32,962 bases of DNA from an uncultured Prevotellaceae bacterium (GTDB taxonomy: Bacteria; Bacteroidota; Bacteroidia; Bacteroidales; Muribaculaceae). The notes beneath the pieces were generated by a model. That model worked only from the letters and a program-made list of their open reading frames with translations, searched no databases and had not been told where the DNA came from. Location of the stretch: positions 1-32,962 of the forward strand of contig CAMJZF010000019.1 in NCBI GenBank assembly GCA_946410125.1, given 5' to 3'. Below, in pieces: positions 22,499 through 32,962 of this stretch (positions are counted from its first letter, which is position 1; each line of letters begins with the position of its first letter). A program made the position numbers and the translations under genes.

Positions 22499-25180
22499 AT
22501 GAAACTAATTTTCAATCTTGACTATCAAACTATCTTTGGCGAAGAGATTGTGCTGCACATCGATGACAGCAAGCTCGACTTCCTGGATGCAACCCACAAG
22601 ATGACCACTATCGACGGTCGTCGATGGATTTGCGAGGTGTCTTATCCTGGGGTGAGCGGGCGCCACATTGATTACTACTACAGTGTGAACCGCGGCGACG
22701 AGGAAATGAGGCACGAGTGGCAAACGGTTCCCCATCGTCTCGTGTTCTCCTGTGCCAAGGCTAAGCGATACACCATCTATGACCACTGGCTCGACCTGCC
22801 CGAGGATAGCTACCTCTACAGCAGCGCCTTCACCGACTGCCTTGCCGAGCGGCCGCTGCGCAAACTTGCCAGCACAGGCTATGGCAAGACGGCGATAATC
22901 AACGTGCGTGCTCCACAGCTCGCCGGCAATCAGCACTTAGTGCTGTGTGGCGAGGGACCCGCCCTGGGCGACTGGAGCGCAAAGCGTGGCCTGGAGATGA
23001 CCGAAATCACCCACAACCAGTGGACCATTAAGCTCAACACTTCAAAGTTGGCAGGCAACCGCATCGTCTTCAAGTTTGTTGCTGTCGACGACAAGGGCAA
23101 CATCTGCTGGGAAGAGTGCGACAACCGCAGCATCGAGCTGCCCACTCTCGCTACTGGCGAGGTGGTGTGCTATGAGCTGCCACAGGCCACCTTCCCACTG
23201 CCGGCGTGGCGTGTAGCCGGTACGGTAATCCCCATCTTCTCGCTGCGCAGCAAGCAGAGCTGCGGCGTGGGCGACTTTGGCGACCTCAAGAAGATGATCG
23301 ACTGGATGGAGCGCACAGGGCAGCGCGCCCTGCAGGTGCTACCCATCAACGACACCACTATCACCAAGACCTGGACCGACAGCTATCCTTACAACAGCAT
23401 TTCTATCTATGCGCTGCACCCCATGTATGCCGACCTGCGCCAGCTCCCTGCCCTCAAGGATGTGGAGAAAATGAAGGAGTATCTGGCTCAGGGCAAGGAA
23501 CTCAATGCCTTGCCACAGGTCGACTATGAGCGTGTCAATGAGCTTAAGCTCAACTACCTGCGCGACGTGTGGGAGCAGGATGGCGAGAAGATTGTCAAGG
23601 GCAACGACTACAAGAATTTCTATAATGCCAACAAGCGCTGGCTCGTGCCTTATGCCGCCTTCTGTGTCTTGCGCGACAAGTACGGCACTGCCAAGTTCAG
23701 CGAGTGGCCTAACCATCGACAGTTCACCCCCACCCTGAAAAAGAGCGTGGAAGACCCGTCTACCGACATGGGCAAACAGGCGGCTTTCTGGATGTTTGTA
23801 CAGTTTGAGCTGAGCACGCAGATGAAGTCAGCCCACGATTACGCCCGCAGCAAGCACGTCATTCTCAAGGGCGACATTCCCATCGGCATCAGCCCCAACG
23901 GATGCGACGCTTGGGTAGAACCCAACTACTTCAACATGAACGGGCAGGCTGGAGCGCCACCCGATGCCTTCAGTGCCGACGGGCAAAACTGGGGCTTCCC
24001 CACCTACAACTGGGACGAAATGCTCAAGGACGGATGCAAGTGGTGGGTACAGCGCTTCCAGAACATGAGCGAGTATTTCGATGCTTATCGCATCGACCAC
24101 GTGCTTGGATTCTTCCGCATCTGGGAAATTCCCATCAGTTCGGTTCAAGGCTTGCTGGGACAGTTCTCGCCAGCCCTTGGCATGACTCGCGAGGAAGTTG
24201 AGGGCTACGGACTGCATTGGCAAGAAGATTTCTTCCTTAACCCGTTCATCGCCGACTGGATTATCGACCGCGTCTTCGGACCTCACGCCCAGCGAGTGCG
24301 CGACACCTTCCTGCTGCACTCTCACGACGACATCTGGAAGATGCGTCCCGAGTTTGACACCCAGCGTAAGATTGAGGCAGCCTTTGCCGGCAAGACTGGC
24401 GATGACGACAAGTGGGTGCGTGATGGCTTGTTCTCTCTCATCAACAACGTGCTCTTCGTGCGCGACCGCAAGGACCCCAACAAGTTCCACCCACGCATCA
24501 CAGCTCAGCTCTCGCTCATCTACGAAGCTCTGTGGGACAGCGACAAGGAGGCTTTCAACCGTCTTTACAACGATTATTACTATCGCCGCAACAACCGCTT
24601 CTGGTATCACGAGGCAATGAAGAAGCTGCCGCGCCTGGTGCAGGCAACACGCATGCTGGTGTGTGCCGAGGACCTTGGCATGGTGCCCGATTGCGTGCCC
24701 TGGGTGATGAACGAGCTTAAGATTCTGAGTCTCGAAATTCAGTCGATGCCTAAGGACAACAAGCTCAAGTTTGGAAACCTGCAAGCCAATCCTTACCGCT
24801 CGGTGAGCACCATCAGCACCCACGACATGAGCACCTTGCGCCAGTGGTGGGATGAAGATTGGCAACTCTCGCAGGAATATTACAACGAAGTGATGTGGAA
24901 GTCGGGACCTGCGCCTCATCCTCTACCTGGATGGCTCGCACGCGACATCGTGGCACAACACCTCTACAGCCCATCGATGCTGTGCTTGATAAGCCTGCAG
25001 GATTGGCTCTCGATTGATGAGCAGCTGCGCTTGCCCGATGCCGATGCCGAGCGCATCAATGTGCCTGCCAACCCACGCCACTACTGGCGTTACCGCATGC
25101 ACATGACCATCGAGGACTTGATGGAGAACAGCGATTTCAACGCTAAGATTAAGCAACTCATTGCTCAAAGCAACCGATAG
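22499..25180 (+). CDS. malQ: 4-alpha-glucanotransferase (amylomaltase, GH77) with CBM20
   Basis: 893 aa, the long Bacteroidota form. No signal peptide, so it is cytoplasmic. It moves maltosyl or glucosyl chains between maltodextrins and frees glucose. The N-terminal part has carbohydrate-binding modules: about 1-105, and a clear CBM20 at about 125-230 (GEGPALGDWSAKRGLEM, VFKFVAVDDKGNICWEE). The GH77 domain covers about 245-885 with nucleophile Asp533 (YRIDHVLGFFR), acid/base Glu724 (CAEDLGMVP) and Asp776 (STHDMSTLRQWW). It is the first gene of the four-gene alpha-glucan run and is followed 89 bp later by the GH97 gene, with a 9-bp-period repeat in the gap. Confidence 0.96.
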   Translation: MKLIFNLDYQTIFGEEIVLHIDDSKLDFLDATHKMTTIDGRRWICEVSYPGVSGRHIDYYYSVNRGDEEMRHEWQTVPHRLVFSCAKAKRYTIYDHWLDLPEDSYLYSSAFTDCLAERPLRKLASTGYGKTAIINVRAPQLAGNQHLVLCGEGPALGDWSAKRGLEMTEITHNQWTIKLNTSKLAGNRIVFKFVAVDDKGNICWEECDNRSIELPTLATGEVVCYELPQATFPLPAWRVAGTVIPIFSLRSKQSCGVGDFGDLKKMIDWMERTGQRALQVLPINDTTITKTWTDSYPYNSISIYALHPMYADLRQLPALKDVEKMKEYLAQGKELNALPQVDYERVNELKLNYLRDVWEQDGEKIVKGNDYKNFYNANKRWLVPYAAFCVLRDKYGTAKFSEWPNHRQFTPTLKKSVEDPSTDMGKQAAFWMFVQFELSTQMKSAHDYARSKHVILKGDIPIGISPNGCDAWVEPNYFNMNGQAGAPPDAFSADGQNWGFPTYNWDEMLKDGCKWWVQRFQNMSEYFDAYRIDHVLGFFRIWEIPISSVQGLLGQFSPALGMTREEVEGYGLHWQEDFFLNPFIADWIIDRVFGPHAQRVRDTFLLHSHDDIWKMRPEFDTQRKIEAAFAGKTGDDDKWVRDGLFSLINNVLFVRDRKDPNKFHPRITAQLSLIYEALWDSDKEAFNRLYNDYYYRRNNRFWYHEAMKKLPRLVQATRMLVCAEDLGMVPDCVPWVMNELKILSLEIQSMPKDNKLKFGNLQANPYRSVSTISTHDMSTLRQWWDEDWQLSQEYYNEVMWKSGPAPHPLPGWLARDIVAQHLYSPSMLCLISLQDWLSIDEQLRLPDADAERINVPANPRHYWRYRMHMTIEDLMENSDFNAKIKQLIAQSNR

Positions 25181-25192
25181 ATTATTAAGAAG

Positions 25193-25237
25193 TTCTAGAA
25201 TTTCTGGAGTATCTGGTTTTTCTGGAACTTCTATTTT
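25193..25237 (+). repeat. 9-bp-period tandem array between malQ and the GH97 gene
   Basis: Five units: TTCTAGAAT, TTCTGGAGT, ATCTGGTTT, TTCTGGAAC, TTCTATTTT. Confidence 0.75.
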
Positions 25238-25248
25238 AAAATATATAA

Positions 25249-27477
<2,229 letters not shown>

Positions 27478-27494
27478 ACCCAAATTATATTTTC

Positions 27495-27550
27495 TCGATT
27501 ACTCGATTACTCGACAGCTCGATAGCTCGATTACTCGACAGCTCGAAATT
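27495..27550 (+). repeat. 8-bp-period tandem array before the pullulanase gene
   Basis: Seven units in exact register: TCGATTAC twice, TCGACAGC, TCGATAGC, TCGATTAC, TCGACAGC, TCGAAATT. Same family as 29544-29591. Confidence 0.85.
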
Positions 27551-27565
27551 TAGGAAAGAAAAATC

Positions 27566-29536
27566 ATGAAAAAAATACTTTTAACAGCAACAATTGCTTT
27601 GACTATGGCAACAGCAGCCGCTCGCGACTATAACTTTAACGAAATGACCTATTCACCCAAGGCTACTACCTTCTTCCTGAACACCAACGACGACGCTCAG
27701 GCTGTTACAGTGCGCATCTACGATGCTGGAAAAGACGGGAACATGCTCAAGAAGATTAACCTCAAGCGCGTCAAGGGTAGCGTGGATGAATGGACTGGCA
27801 AGGTGAAAGGCGACCTCAAGGGTAAGTTCTACACCTTCGACGTGAAATATAATGGCGTCTTTATGGGTGAGAACCCTGGCATCTTTGCCCGTGCGGTGGG
27901 TGTGAACGGCAAGCGTGGTGCCATCATCGACCTCGCCGAGACCAACCCCGACGGGTGGAACACCGATGCAAGGCCACATTTAGCTCTCAAGGATCACGTT
28001 ATCTACGAAATGCATCACCGCGACTTCTCGATAGCTCGCAACATCAATCTTGATCCCAAAATTACCGTTAAGCGGGTTAGCTCTGAATACCCGGGCAAGT
28101 TCATGGCTCTCACCGAGCCCTGGGCAATTGGTCACTTGACCGACCTGGGTGTGAATGCGGTGCATGTGTTGCCATCTTACGACTATGCCTCAATCGACGA
28201 GACTCGTCTCGAACAGAATCGTTACAACTGGGGCTATGACCCACTCAACTACAATGTGCCGGAGGGCGGTTACTCGACCAACCCCTACGACCCGGCAACA
28301 CGCAACCGCGAGTTCAAGCTCATGGTGCAGGCGCTGCACCGTGCGGGTATTCGCGTGATTCTTGATGTGGTGTATAACCACACCTATAGCATCGACGATG
28401 GTAATTTCCAGAAGACATGTCCAGGCACTTTCTACCGCAAGAACGCCGATGGCTCGTGGAGCAATGGCAGCGGCTGTGGCAACGAGACTGCCAGCGACCG
28501 GGAAATCATGCGTCAGTTCATGCTGGCAAGCGTGAAATACTGGATTGATGAGTATCACATCGACGGCTTCCGCTTCGACTTGATGGGCGTGCACGACATC
28601 GAGACTATGAACAAGATAGCCGACATGGTACACAGCATCGACCCCTCTATGCTCGTCTATGGCGAGGGGTGGAGTGCTGGCTCTTGTGCTTATCCTGCCG
28701 ACAAGCTGGCAATGAAGGCCAATGTAAAGCAGATGCCGGGCATCGCTGCCTTTAGCGACGACATTCGTGACGCTCTGCGAGGGCCATGGGACGGCGACGA
28801 CAAGGCTGCCTTCCTGGGCGGTTTGCCGGGCTTTGAGGAAAGTCTCAAGTTTGGCATCGTGGGGGCCATTCAGCATCCTCAGGTCAACTATTCTAAGGTT
28901 AACTACAGCAAGGAACCTTTTGCCCTCGAGCCTACTCAAATGATTTCTTATGTGAGCTGTCACGACGACATGTGCCTTGTCGACCGTCTGCGGGCAAGTG
29001 TGCCAGACGTCAAGGGTAATGACAAAGAGCTTATAAAGCTCGACCTGCTGGCTCAAACTGCCGTCTTCACCTCGCAGGGCATTCCTTTCATGCTCAGCGG
29101 TGAGGAACTGCTGCGCGACAAGAAGGGTGTCCACAACAGCTTCGAGAGCCCCGACAGCATTAACCGCCTTGACTGGAACGGACGCATCAAGCATCCCGAG
29201 GTGTTCAACTACTACAAGGACCTCATTGCACTGCGCAAGCATCACGAGGGGTTCCGCTTGGGTAGCGCCGACCTTGTGCGCGAGCACTTGGAGTTTCTCA
29301 AGGGGGGTGATTGTCTCGTGGTTTATCGCCTCAAGAACTTGAAGCAGGTGGGCGACAGTTGGAACAACATTATCGTGATACTCAATGCCAACAACGAGAA
29401 GAAGACTGTGAAACTGCCCAAGTCGCGTTACACCATAGTGGGCGACGGCGGTGTCATCGACGAGAATGGCTTCTATACCCTCACCACCGACGAAATCATT
29501 GTCCCATCTCGCTCGGCAATCATTATGCACGATTAA
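27566..29536 (+). CDS. Exported type I pullulanase (GH13_14)
   Basis: 656 aa. Signal peptide about 1-19 (TATIALTMATAAA). Residues about 20-120 are a CBM48-like domain. The pullulanase hallmark YNWGYDP lies near 222-228. The GH13 catalytic set is Asp338 (FRFDLMG), Glu367 (YGEGW) and Asp467 (SCHDD). It cuts alpha-1,6 links of pullulan, starch and limit dextrins and so removes branch points for the GH97 and neopullulanase next to it. The location is periplasmic or cell surface; no lipobox is seen. Near residue 445 a five-residue unit VNYSK occurs twice in tandem. It is the third gene of the run, 88 bp after GH97 and 73 bp before the last enzyme. Confidence 0.93.
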   Translation: MKKILLTATIALTMATAAARDYNFNEMTYSPKATTFFLNTNDDAQAVTVRIYDAGKDGNMLKKINLKRVKGSVDEWTGKVKGDLKGKFYTFDVKYNGVFMGENPGIFARAVGVNGKRGAIIDLAETNPDGWNTDARPHLALKDHVIYEMHHRDFSIARNINLDPKITVKRVSSEYPGKFMALTEPWAIGHLTDLGVNAVHVLPSYDYASIDETRLEQNRYNWGYDPLNYNVPEGGYSTNPYDPATRNREFKLMVQALHRAGIRVILDVVYNHTYSIDDGNFQKTCPGTFYRKNADGSWSNGSGCGNETASDREIMRQFMLASVKYWIDEYHIDGFRFDLMGVHDIETMNKIADMVHSIDPSMLVYGEGWSAGSCAYPADKLAMKANVKQMPGIAAFSDDIRDALRGPWDGDDKAAFLGGLPGFEESLKFGIVGAIQHPQVNYSKVNYSKEPFALEPTQMISYVSCHDDMCLVDRLRASVPDVKGNDKELIKLDLLAQTAVFTSQGIPFMLSGEELLRDKKGVHNSFESPDSINRLDWNGRIKHPEVFNYYKDLIALRKHHEGFRLGSADLVREHLEFLKGGDCLVVYRLKNLKQVGDSWNNIIVILNANNEKKTVKLPKSRYTIVGDGGVIDENGFYTLTTDEIIVPSRSAIIMHD

Positions 29537-29543
29537 AAAAAAT

Positions 29544-29591
29544 TCGATTATTCGACTGCTCGACTGCTCGATTGCTCGATAACTCGATAAT
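29544..29591 (+). repeat. 8-bp-period tandem array before the neopullulanase gene
   Basis: Six units in exact register: TCGATTAT, TCGACTGC twice, TCGATTGC, TCGATAAC, TCGATAAT. Same family as 27495-27550. Confidence 0.85.
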
Positions 29592-29609
29592 TCTATAAAA
29601 AATAACTAT

Positions 29610-31520
29610 ATGAAAAAGATATTGTTAATAGCTTTGACCGCTTTGTGGGTGGCTGGTGCTTGGGCAATTCCCAAGGCTCCGATTTTCAAGGTCAACCGCA
29701 TTGAGCCCACCAACTGGTTTGTTGGCATGAAGGATCCATCGCTACAGCTTATGGTATATGGTGCTGGAATTCGTGACGCACAAGTTTCTACCGATTATGC
29801 CGGGGTGAAAATCGACTCGGTGGTGCGGCTTGATAGTCCCAACTATCTGCTCGTGTACCTCAACACCGCCGGTGCTAAGCCTGGTACAATGGAGCTCAAG
29901 TTCACTAAGGATAAACTCACAATGATAGTGGACTATGAGCTTAAGGTACGAGAAATGAGTGGTGACCGTCGCATGGGATTTACTAATGCCGACGTGCTCT
30001 ACATGCTCATGCCCGACCGTTTTGCCAACGGCAATCCTGCCAACGACCGTGTTCCGGGAATGCGAAGCCAGGTGTGCGACCGCAGTAAGCCAAGCTACCG
30101 TCATGGTGGCGACCTGGAGGGCATTCGTCAGCACTTAGATTACCTCACCGACCTGGGTGTGACAGCCTTGTGGTTCACTCCGGTGCTTGAAAATGACTCT
30201 CCCGAGAGTCCTTGGAACGACACCTATCATGGCTATGCTACTACCAACTACTATCGTGTTGACCCACGCTTTGGCACTAACGAAGACTATCGCCGTCTCG
30301 TTGACGAGGCTCACAGCAAGGGTCTTAAGGTGGTGATGGACATGATTTTCAACCACTGCGGCTTTGAGCACCCCTGGGTGGCCGACATGCCCAGCCGTGA
30401 CTGGTTCAACTCTCACGAGTGGCTCAAGGAGTCGAAGGGAACAAGCGACTCGCGTGGCACCAGATTCATGCAGACGAGCTACAAGCTGGCTCCAGTCTTG
30501 GACCCCTACGCCAGCGACTTTGACAAGAAGCAGACGGTTGAAGGCTGGTTCGTGTCGACTATGCCCGACCTAAACCAGAATAATCCTCACGTTATGAACT
30601 ACCTTATCCAGAACAGCATTTGGTGGATTGAGACGGTGGGCATCGACGGCATTCGCATGGACACCTATCCATACGCTTTCGCCGGACCCATGGCGCGCTG
30701 GATGAAGACTATCGACAACGAGTATCCCAACTTCAATGTAGTGGGGGAGACCTGGTTTGAGCAACCGCCTTACACTGCTGCCTGGCAGCGCGACAGCAAG
30801 ATTGCTAAGGAAAATAGTTATCTGAAGACCGTGATGGACTTCTCGTTCTATGCCTGCATGGATTCGGCTCGCATTGAGACTACCGACGGCCAGTGGCGAG
30901 GCTTCAATCGCGTTTACAACAGCCTGGTTTTCGATTACCTTTATCCCAACCCAAGTAGCGTGATGGCGTTCATCGAGAACCACGACACCGACCGCTATCT
31001 CAAGGACGGCAAGGATGACCTCACCTTAAAGCAGGCTCTTGCGCTGCTTCTCACCGTGAACCGCATTCCGCAGCTCTATTACGGCACCGAGGTGTTGATG
31101 AACGGTACTAAGCGCATTACCGATGGCAACGTGCGCAAGGACTTCCCTGGCGGCTTCCCAGGTGACACTCACAACGCTTTCACTGCCCAAGGTCGCACTA
31201 AAGAGGAGAACGACATGTTCAACTGGCTGCGTGCCTTGCTGCACTGGCGCAAGGGTGCTGGCAATGACGTGATTACCAAGGGTAAGCAGACTCAGTTCCT
31301 GCCTCACAATGGCATCTATGTGGTGGCTCGTCGTTACAACGGCAAGACCGTCATGACCATTGTGAACGGCACTAATGCCAATGCCACCATGCCCGTGAAG
31401 CGCTACGCCGAGATCATTGGCAGCGCAATCACAGCCCGCGACATCCCCACCAGCTCTCACATCAGCCTCGTGAGCGACATCACACTCACCCCACGACAAA
31501 CGCTAATCCTTGAATTTTAA
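29610..31520 (+). CDS. susA: Exported neopullulanase / alpha-amylase family enzyme (GH13, SusA-like)
   Basis: 636 aa; SusA is of similar length. Signal peptide about 1-19 (LTALWVAGAWA). Residues 25-115 are the Ig-like N-terminal domain of cyclomaltodextrinases and neopullulanases (RIEPTNWFVGMKDPSLQLMVYG). The barrel carries the full GH13 set: Asp351 (GIRMDTYPY), Glu380 (VGETW) and Asp459 (ENHDTDR). It splits alpha-1,4 links of pullulan, starch fragments and cyclodextrins, most likely in the periplasm. It is the last gene of the run, followed by a terminator hairpin and then the convergent LuxR gene. The symbol rests on similarity to SusA and its neighbour SusB, since susC and susD are not in the window. 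Confidence 0.9.
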   Translation: MKKILLIALTALWVAGAWAIPKAPIFKVNRIEPTNWFVGMKDPSLQLMVYGAGIRDAQVSTDYAGVKIDSVVRLDSPNYLLVYLNTAGAKPGTMELKFTKDKLTMIVDYELKVREMSGDRRMGFTNADVLYMLMPDRFANGNPANDRVPGMRSQVCDRSKPSYRHGGDLEGIRQHLDYLTDLGVTALWFTPVLENDSPESPWNDTYHGYATTNYYRVDPRFGTNEDYRRLVDEAHSKGLKVVMDMIFNHCGFEHPWVADMPSRDWFNSHEWLKESKGTSDSRGTRFMQTSYKLAPVLDPYASDFDKKQTVEGWFVSTMPDLNQNNPHVMNYLIQNSIWWIETVGIDGIRMDTYPYAFAGPMARWMKTIDNEYPNFNVVGETWFEQPPYTAAWQRDSKIAKENSYLKTVMDFSFYACMDSARIETTDGQWRGFNRVYNSLVFDYLYPNPSSVMAFIENHDTDRYLKDGKDDLTLKQALALLLTVNRIPQLYYGTEVLMNGTKRITDGNVRKDFPGGFPGDTHNAFTAQGRTKEENDMFNWLRALLHWRKGAGNDVITKGKQTQFLPHNGIYVVARRYNGKTVMTIVNGTNANATMPVKRYAEIIGSAITARDIPTSSHISLVSDITLTPRQTLILEF

Positions 31521-31550
31521 ATACTAAAACTTCTGAATACTAAAACTTGC
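31520..31550 (+). repeat. 16-bp tandem duplication after the neopullulanase gene
   Basis: AATACTAAAACTTCTG followed by AATACTAAAACTTGC, starting at the last base of the stop codon. Confidence 0.7.
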
Positions 31551-31561
31551 ATTTACACAAA

Positions 31562-31594
31562 ACTGGGCGGCCACCCTAATCGTGACCGCCCAGT
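31562..31594. terminator. Bidirectional terminator between convergent genes
   Basis: A 13-bp stem with one mismatch (ACTGGGCGGCCAC with GTGACCGCCCAGT) and a 7-nt loop. TTTTG follows on the minus strand and CTTATAAAAATTTT on the plus strand. It serves the neopullulanase gene and possibly the LuxR gene. Confidence 0.7.
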
Positions 31595-31789
31595 CTTATA
31601 AAAATTTTGACCTATATGCCAATATTTTCCTGAAAATAGTGTAAATAATTTGGTGGAAACAAAAATTATTACGGAATTATCGTAACGGATTTTGCGTAAT
31701 GGGATAATGGTATGAAAGCAGAACATTAAGCAGCATCTTCATTATATTTTCCTTGATGATAGTTTTCATTTAGGATATATTGTTTAGCT

Positions 31790-32545
31790 CTATATCATCC
31801 CCGAATTGGTGGCGAGGGTGAGGGCTTCGGTGATGGAGCGGGTGCCTAAGCGTTCAAACATCACTCGCTTGTAGGTTTTCACCGTGTCAATCGAGCGGTT
31901 CATCGTGTCGGCAATCTGCGCCACGGTGAGGCCTTGAGCCGAGAGGATCAGCACCTGCCGCTCCTGCGGCCGCAGCTTAACAGTTTCCTTGGTTATCCAG
32001 CGGTGGTAATCAAGCGAATACTCCCAGTAGGATGGCGCACCTTTCTTGCGTAGCTCGATGTGCCCGGGCTCGCTGTGTGACGAGAGCGACACCACGCACA
32101 TCGAGAGCCACAGTCGGCCGTCGTCGGCAAGGGCAAATGGGGTCATCTTATGGTTGATGAGAAACCGTTTCTCGCCATCCTCGATGTGGAAATCATAGCT
32201 TATGAAGTAGCCATTGCGTTCCTCCACAGGGATGCTGTTGAACTTCTTAAATCCAGCCGTGTTGATTTCAAGCAGCATGGCTTGCTCGGCTTCGGGCACA
32301 TGCTCAATGTAGAACTGATAGCCCATCTTCTTCATTTGCTCGGCAGTGTGACCACCCAGGAAAAGCGGATTACTTGCCACATGCAGGAACTCGCGCTTGA
32401 AATAGTCTATCACATATATGCTCTGGTAGGTAGCATTGGCCATCGCGTCAACGGCACGCTTGAGCATCTCGATGTGGGCATAACGGTCACCACTGAGCTC
32501 ACTCACGCTATTCTCCTCAAAAAAGAAATCCTCAACTCTTGCCAT
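31790..32545 (-). CDS. PAS-like LuxR-family transcriptional regulator
   Basis: 251 aa. Residues about 40-160 resemble a PAS sensor fold (YQSIYVIDYFKREFLHVASNP, GYQFYIEHVPEAEQ, FHIEDGEKRFLINHKMTPF). Residues about 190-251 are a LuxR/GerE helix-turn-helix: LRPQERQVLILSAQGLTVAQIA, then MNRSIDTVKTYKRVMFERLG. No membrane segment, so it is a soluble one-component DNA-binding protein. It faces the alpha-glucan genes convergently. It could control them in place of a SusR-type membrane regulator, but it could equally control what lies beyond the right edge. The upstream region holds a strong palindrome (32648-32669). Confidence 0.88.
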   Translation of the reverse strand: MARVEDFFFEENSVSELSGDRYAHIEMLKRAVDAMANATYQSIYVIDYFKREFLHVASNPLFLGGHTAEQMKKMGYQFYIEHVPEAEQAMLLEINTAGFKKFNSIPVEERNGYFISYDFHIEDGEKRFLINHKMTPFALADDGRLWLSMCVVSLSSHSEPGHIELRKKGAPSYWEYSLDYHRWITKETVKLRPQERQVLILSAQGLTVAQIADTMNRSIDTVKTYKRVMFERLGTRSITEALTLATNSGMI

Positions 32546-32613
32546 AATAGGTGTTTAGGTTTTGTTTAACTAATTTCTGCAACCATTGGTTGCCGAAATA
32601 TTTTTTTCTACCA

Positions 32614-32621
32614 CAAAGGTA
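32614..32621 (-). promoter_or_regulatory. -7 element of the LuxR-family gene
   Basis: Minus strand TACCTTTG, an exact TAnnTTTG; only a weak TTTA lies at the -33 place, 19 bp upstream. The leader is about 60 nt. Confidence 0.6.
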
Positions 32622-32647
32622 CTATAATTATTTTGGTTGTTAAAGTC

Positions 32648-32669
32648 TTTCACACCCTAAAGTGTGAAA
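32648..32669. promoter_or_regulatory. Palindromic operator candidate upstream of the LuxR-family gene
   Basis: TTTCACAC-CCTAAA-GTGTGAAA, a perfect 8-bp inverted repeat with a 6-bp spacer, 27 bp upstream of the -7 box. A weaker copy (TTTCAC-CCTTTA-GTGTG) lies at 32700-32716. Confidence 0.6.
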
Positions 32670-32716
32670 ATACTTGTTGTTTGCTTTTGGTCTGCAACAT
32701 TTCACCCTTTAGTGTG

Positions 32717-32962
32717 CGTCTAATTCAAAAAGGCCTATCTAAATTTGCTTGTAGAATAATTTACCCCCAACGACTATGGAAAAGACATTACCAAGGTTAA
32801 TGAATAATAAAACGTTTAAAAACAAGCGCAAGTAGTAGAATTATGCTTACCTTTGCGAAAACATACACCTTTTTCGATGAGATAATTCTTGTATATAATA
32901 CATGCGACTATGTCTTTCATGAGTTGCGCATGTTTACATGCCACATGTAAAGAAAAAGATTG
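32717..32962. other. Right-edge intergenic region with a plus-strand -7 element
   Basis: No gene is supported; a 19-codon frame at 32776 has no features. TACCTTTG at 32848-32855 on plus fits the -7 pattern without a good -33 and probably serves a gene beyond the edge. Confidence 0.45.

Noticed and set aside
28190-29530. A 446-codon open frame antisense to the pullulanase gene
   Set aside because: It mirrors a GC-rich coding strand, has no family motifs, signal or promoter; the sense frame carries all GH13 residues. The same holds for long antisense frames at 23828-24919, 16087-16893 and 2029-2988.

Overview
The window looks like a chromosomal segment of a gut-type member of the order Bacteroidales, probably near Muribaculaceae or Prevotellaceae (the family is an inference). 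Three things point there. Many genes start just downstream of the Bacteroidota promoter form TTG-(18 to 20)-TAnnTTTG. The gene order DUF177-rpmF-fabH-era-der is a Bacteroidota arrangement. The sugar genes are of Sus type: a SusB-like GH97, a SusA-like GH13 and MalQ with an N-terminal CBM20. No rRNA, tRNA, CRISPR array, transposase or phage gene was seen.

Layout. 1-1897 (-): 5' part of a secreted protein with two dockerin-type calcium loops just after its signal peptide, running off the left edge. 2038-4656 (-): an MsbA-like ABC exporter and a CofE-like amide ligase. 4847-5428 (+): a membrane-anchored zinc-ribbon protein. 5589-9999 (-): DUF177, L32, FabH, Era and Der as one gene run from one clear promoter, with hairpins between some genes. 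10451-12401 (-): an ECF sigma factor overlapping an anti-sigma-like protein that has both an inner-membrane helix and a C-terminal outer-membrane-barrel-like domain. 12741-12995 (-): a small lipoprotein. 13289-14947 (-) and 15199-17265 (+): a long-chain acyl-CoA synthetase and a glycogen branching enzyme on back-to-back promoters. 17347-18474 (+): a LOG-family hydrolase and a cobalamin adenosyltransferase. 18608-19234 (+): a four-helix-bundle protein between two related repeat arrays.

19517-32545 is an alpha-glucan region: a secreted X25/LRR protein with a T9SS-like tail, a Tat-exported PIG-L deacetylase on the other strand, then MalQ, a GH97 alpha-glucosidase, a GH13 pullulanase and a SusA-like neopullulanase in one direction. 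A PAS-LuxR regulator faces them convergently. The exported enzymes would trim starch, glycogen or their oligomers in the periplasm or at the surface, MalQ would process maltodextrins in the cytoplasm, and GlgB nearby builds glycogen branches. No susC, susD or susR is present in the window.

Three signals stand out beyond the genes. (1) The ECF sigma and putative two-membrane anti-sigma pair. (2) A set of degenerate short tandem repeats with different unit lengths (7, 8, 9, 10 and 16 bp) that fill most same-strand gaps, often starting at the stop codon of the gene before. (3) A palindrome-like site sharing GCAAACGATT, found at the same distance upstream of the proposed -7 boxes of the X25 gene and the malQ operon.
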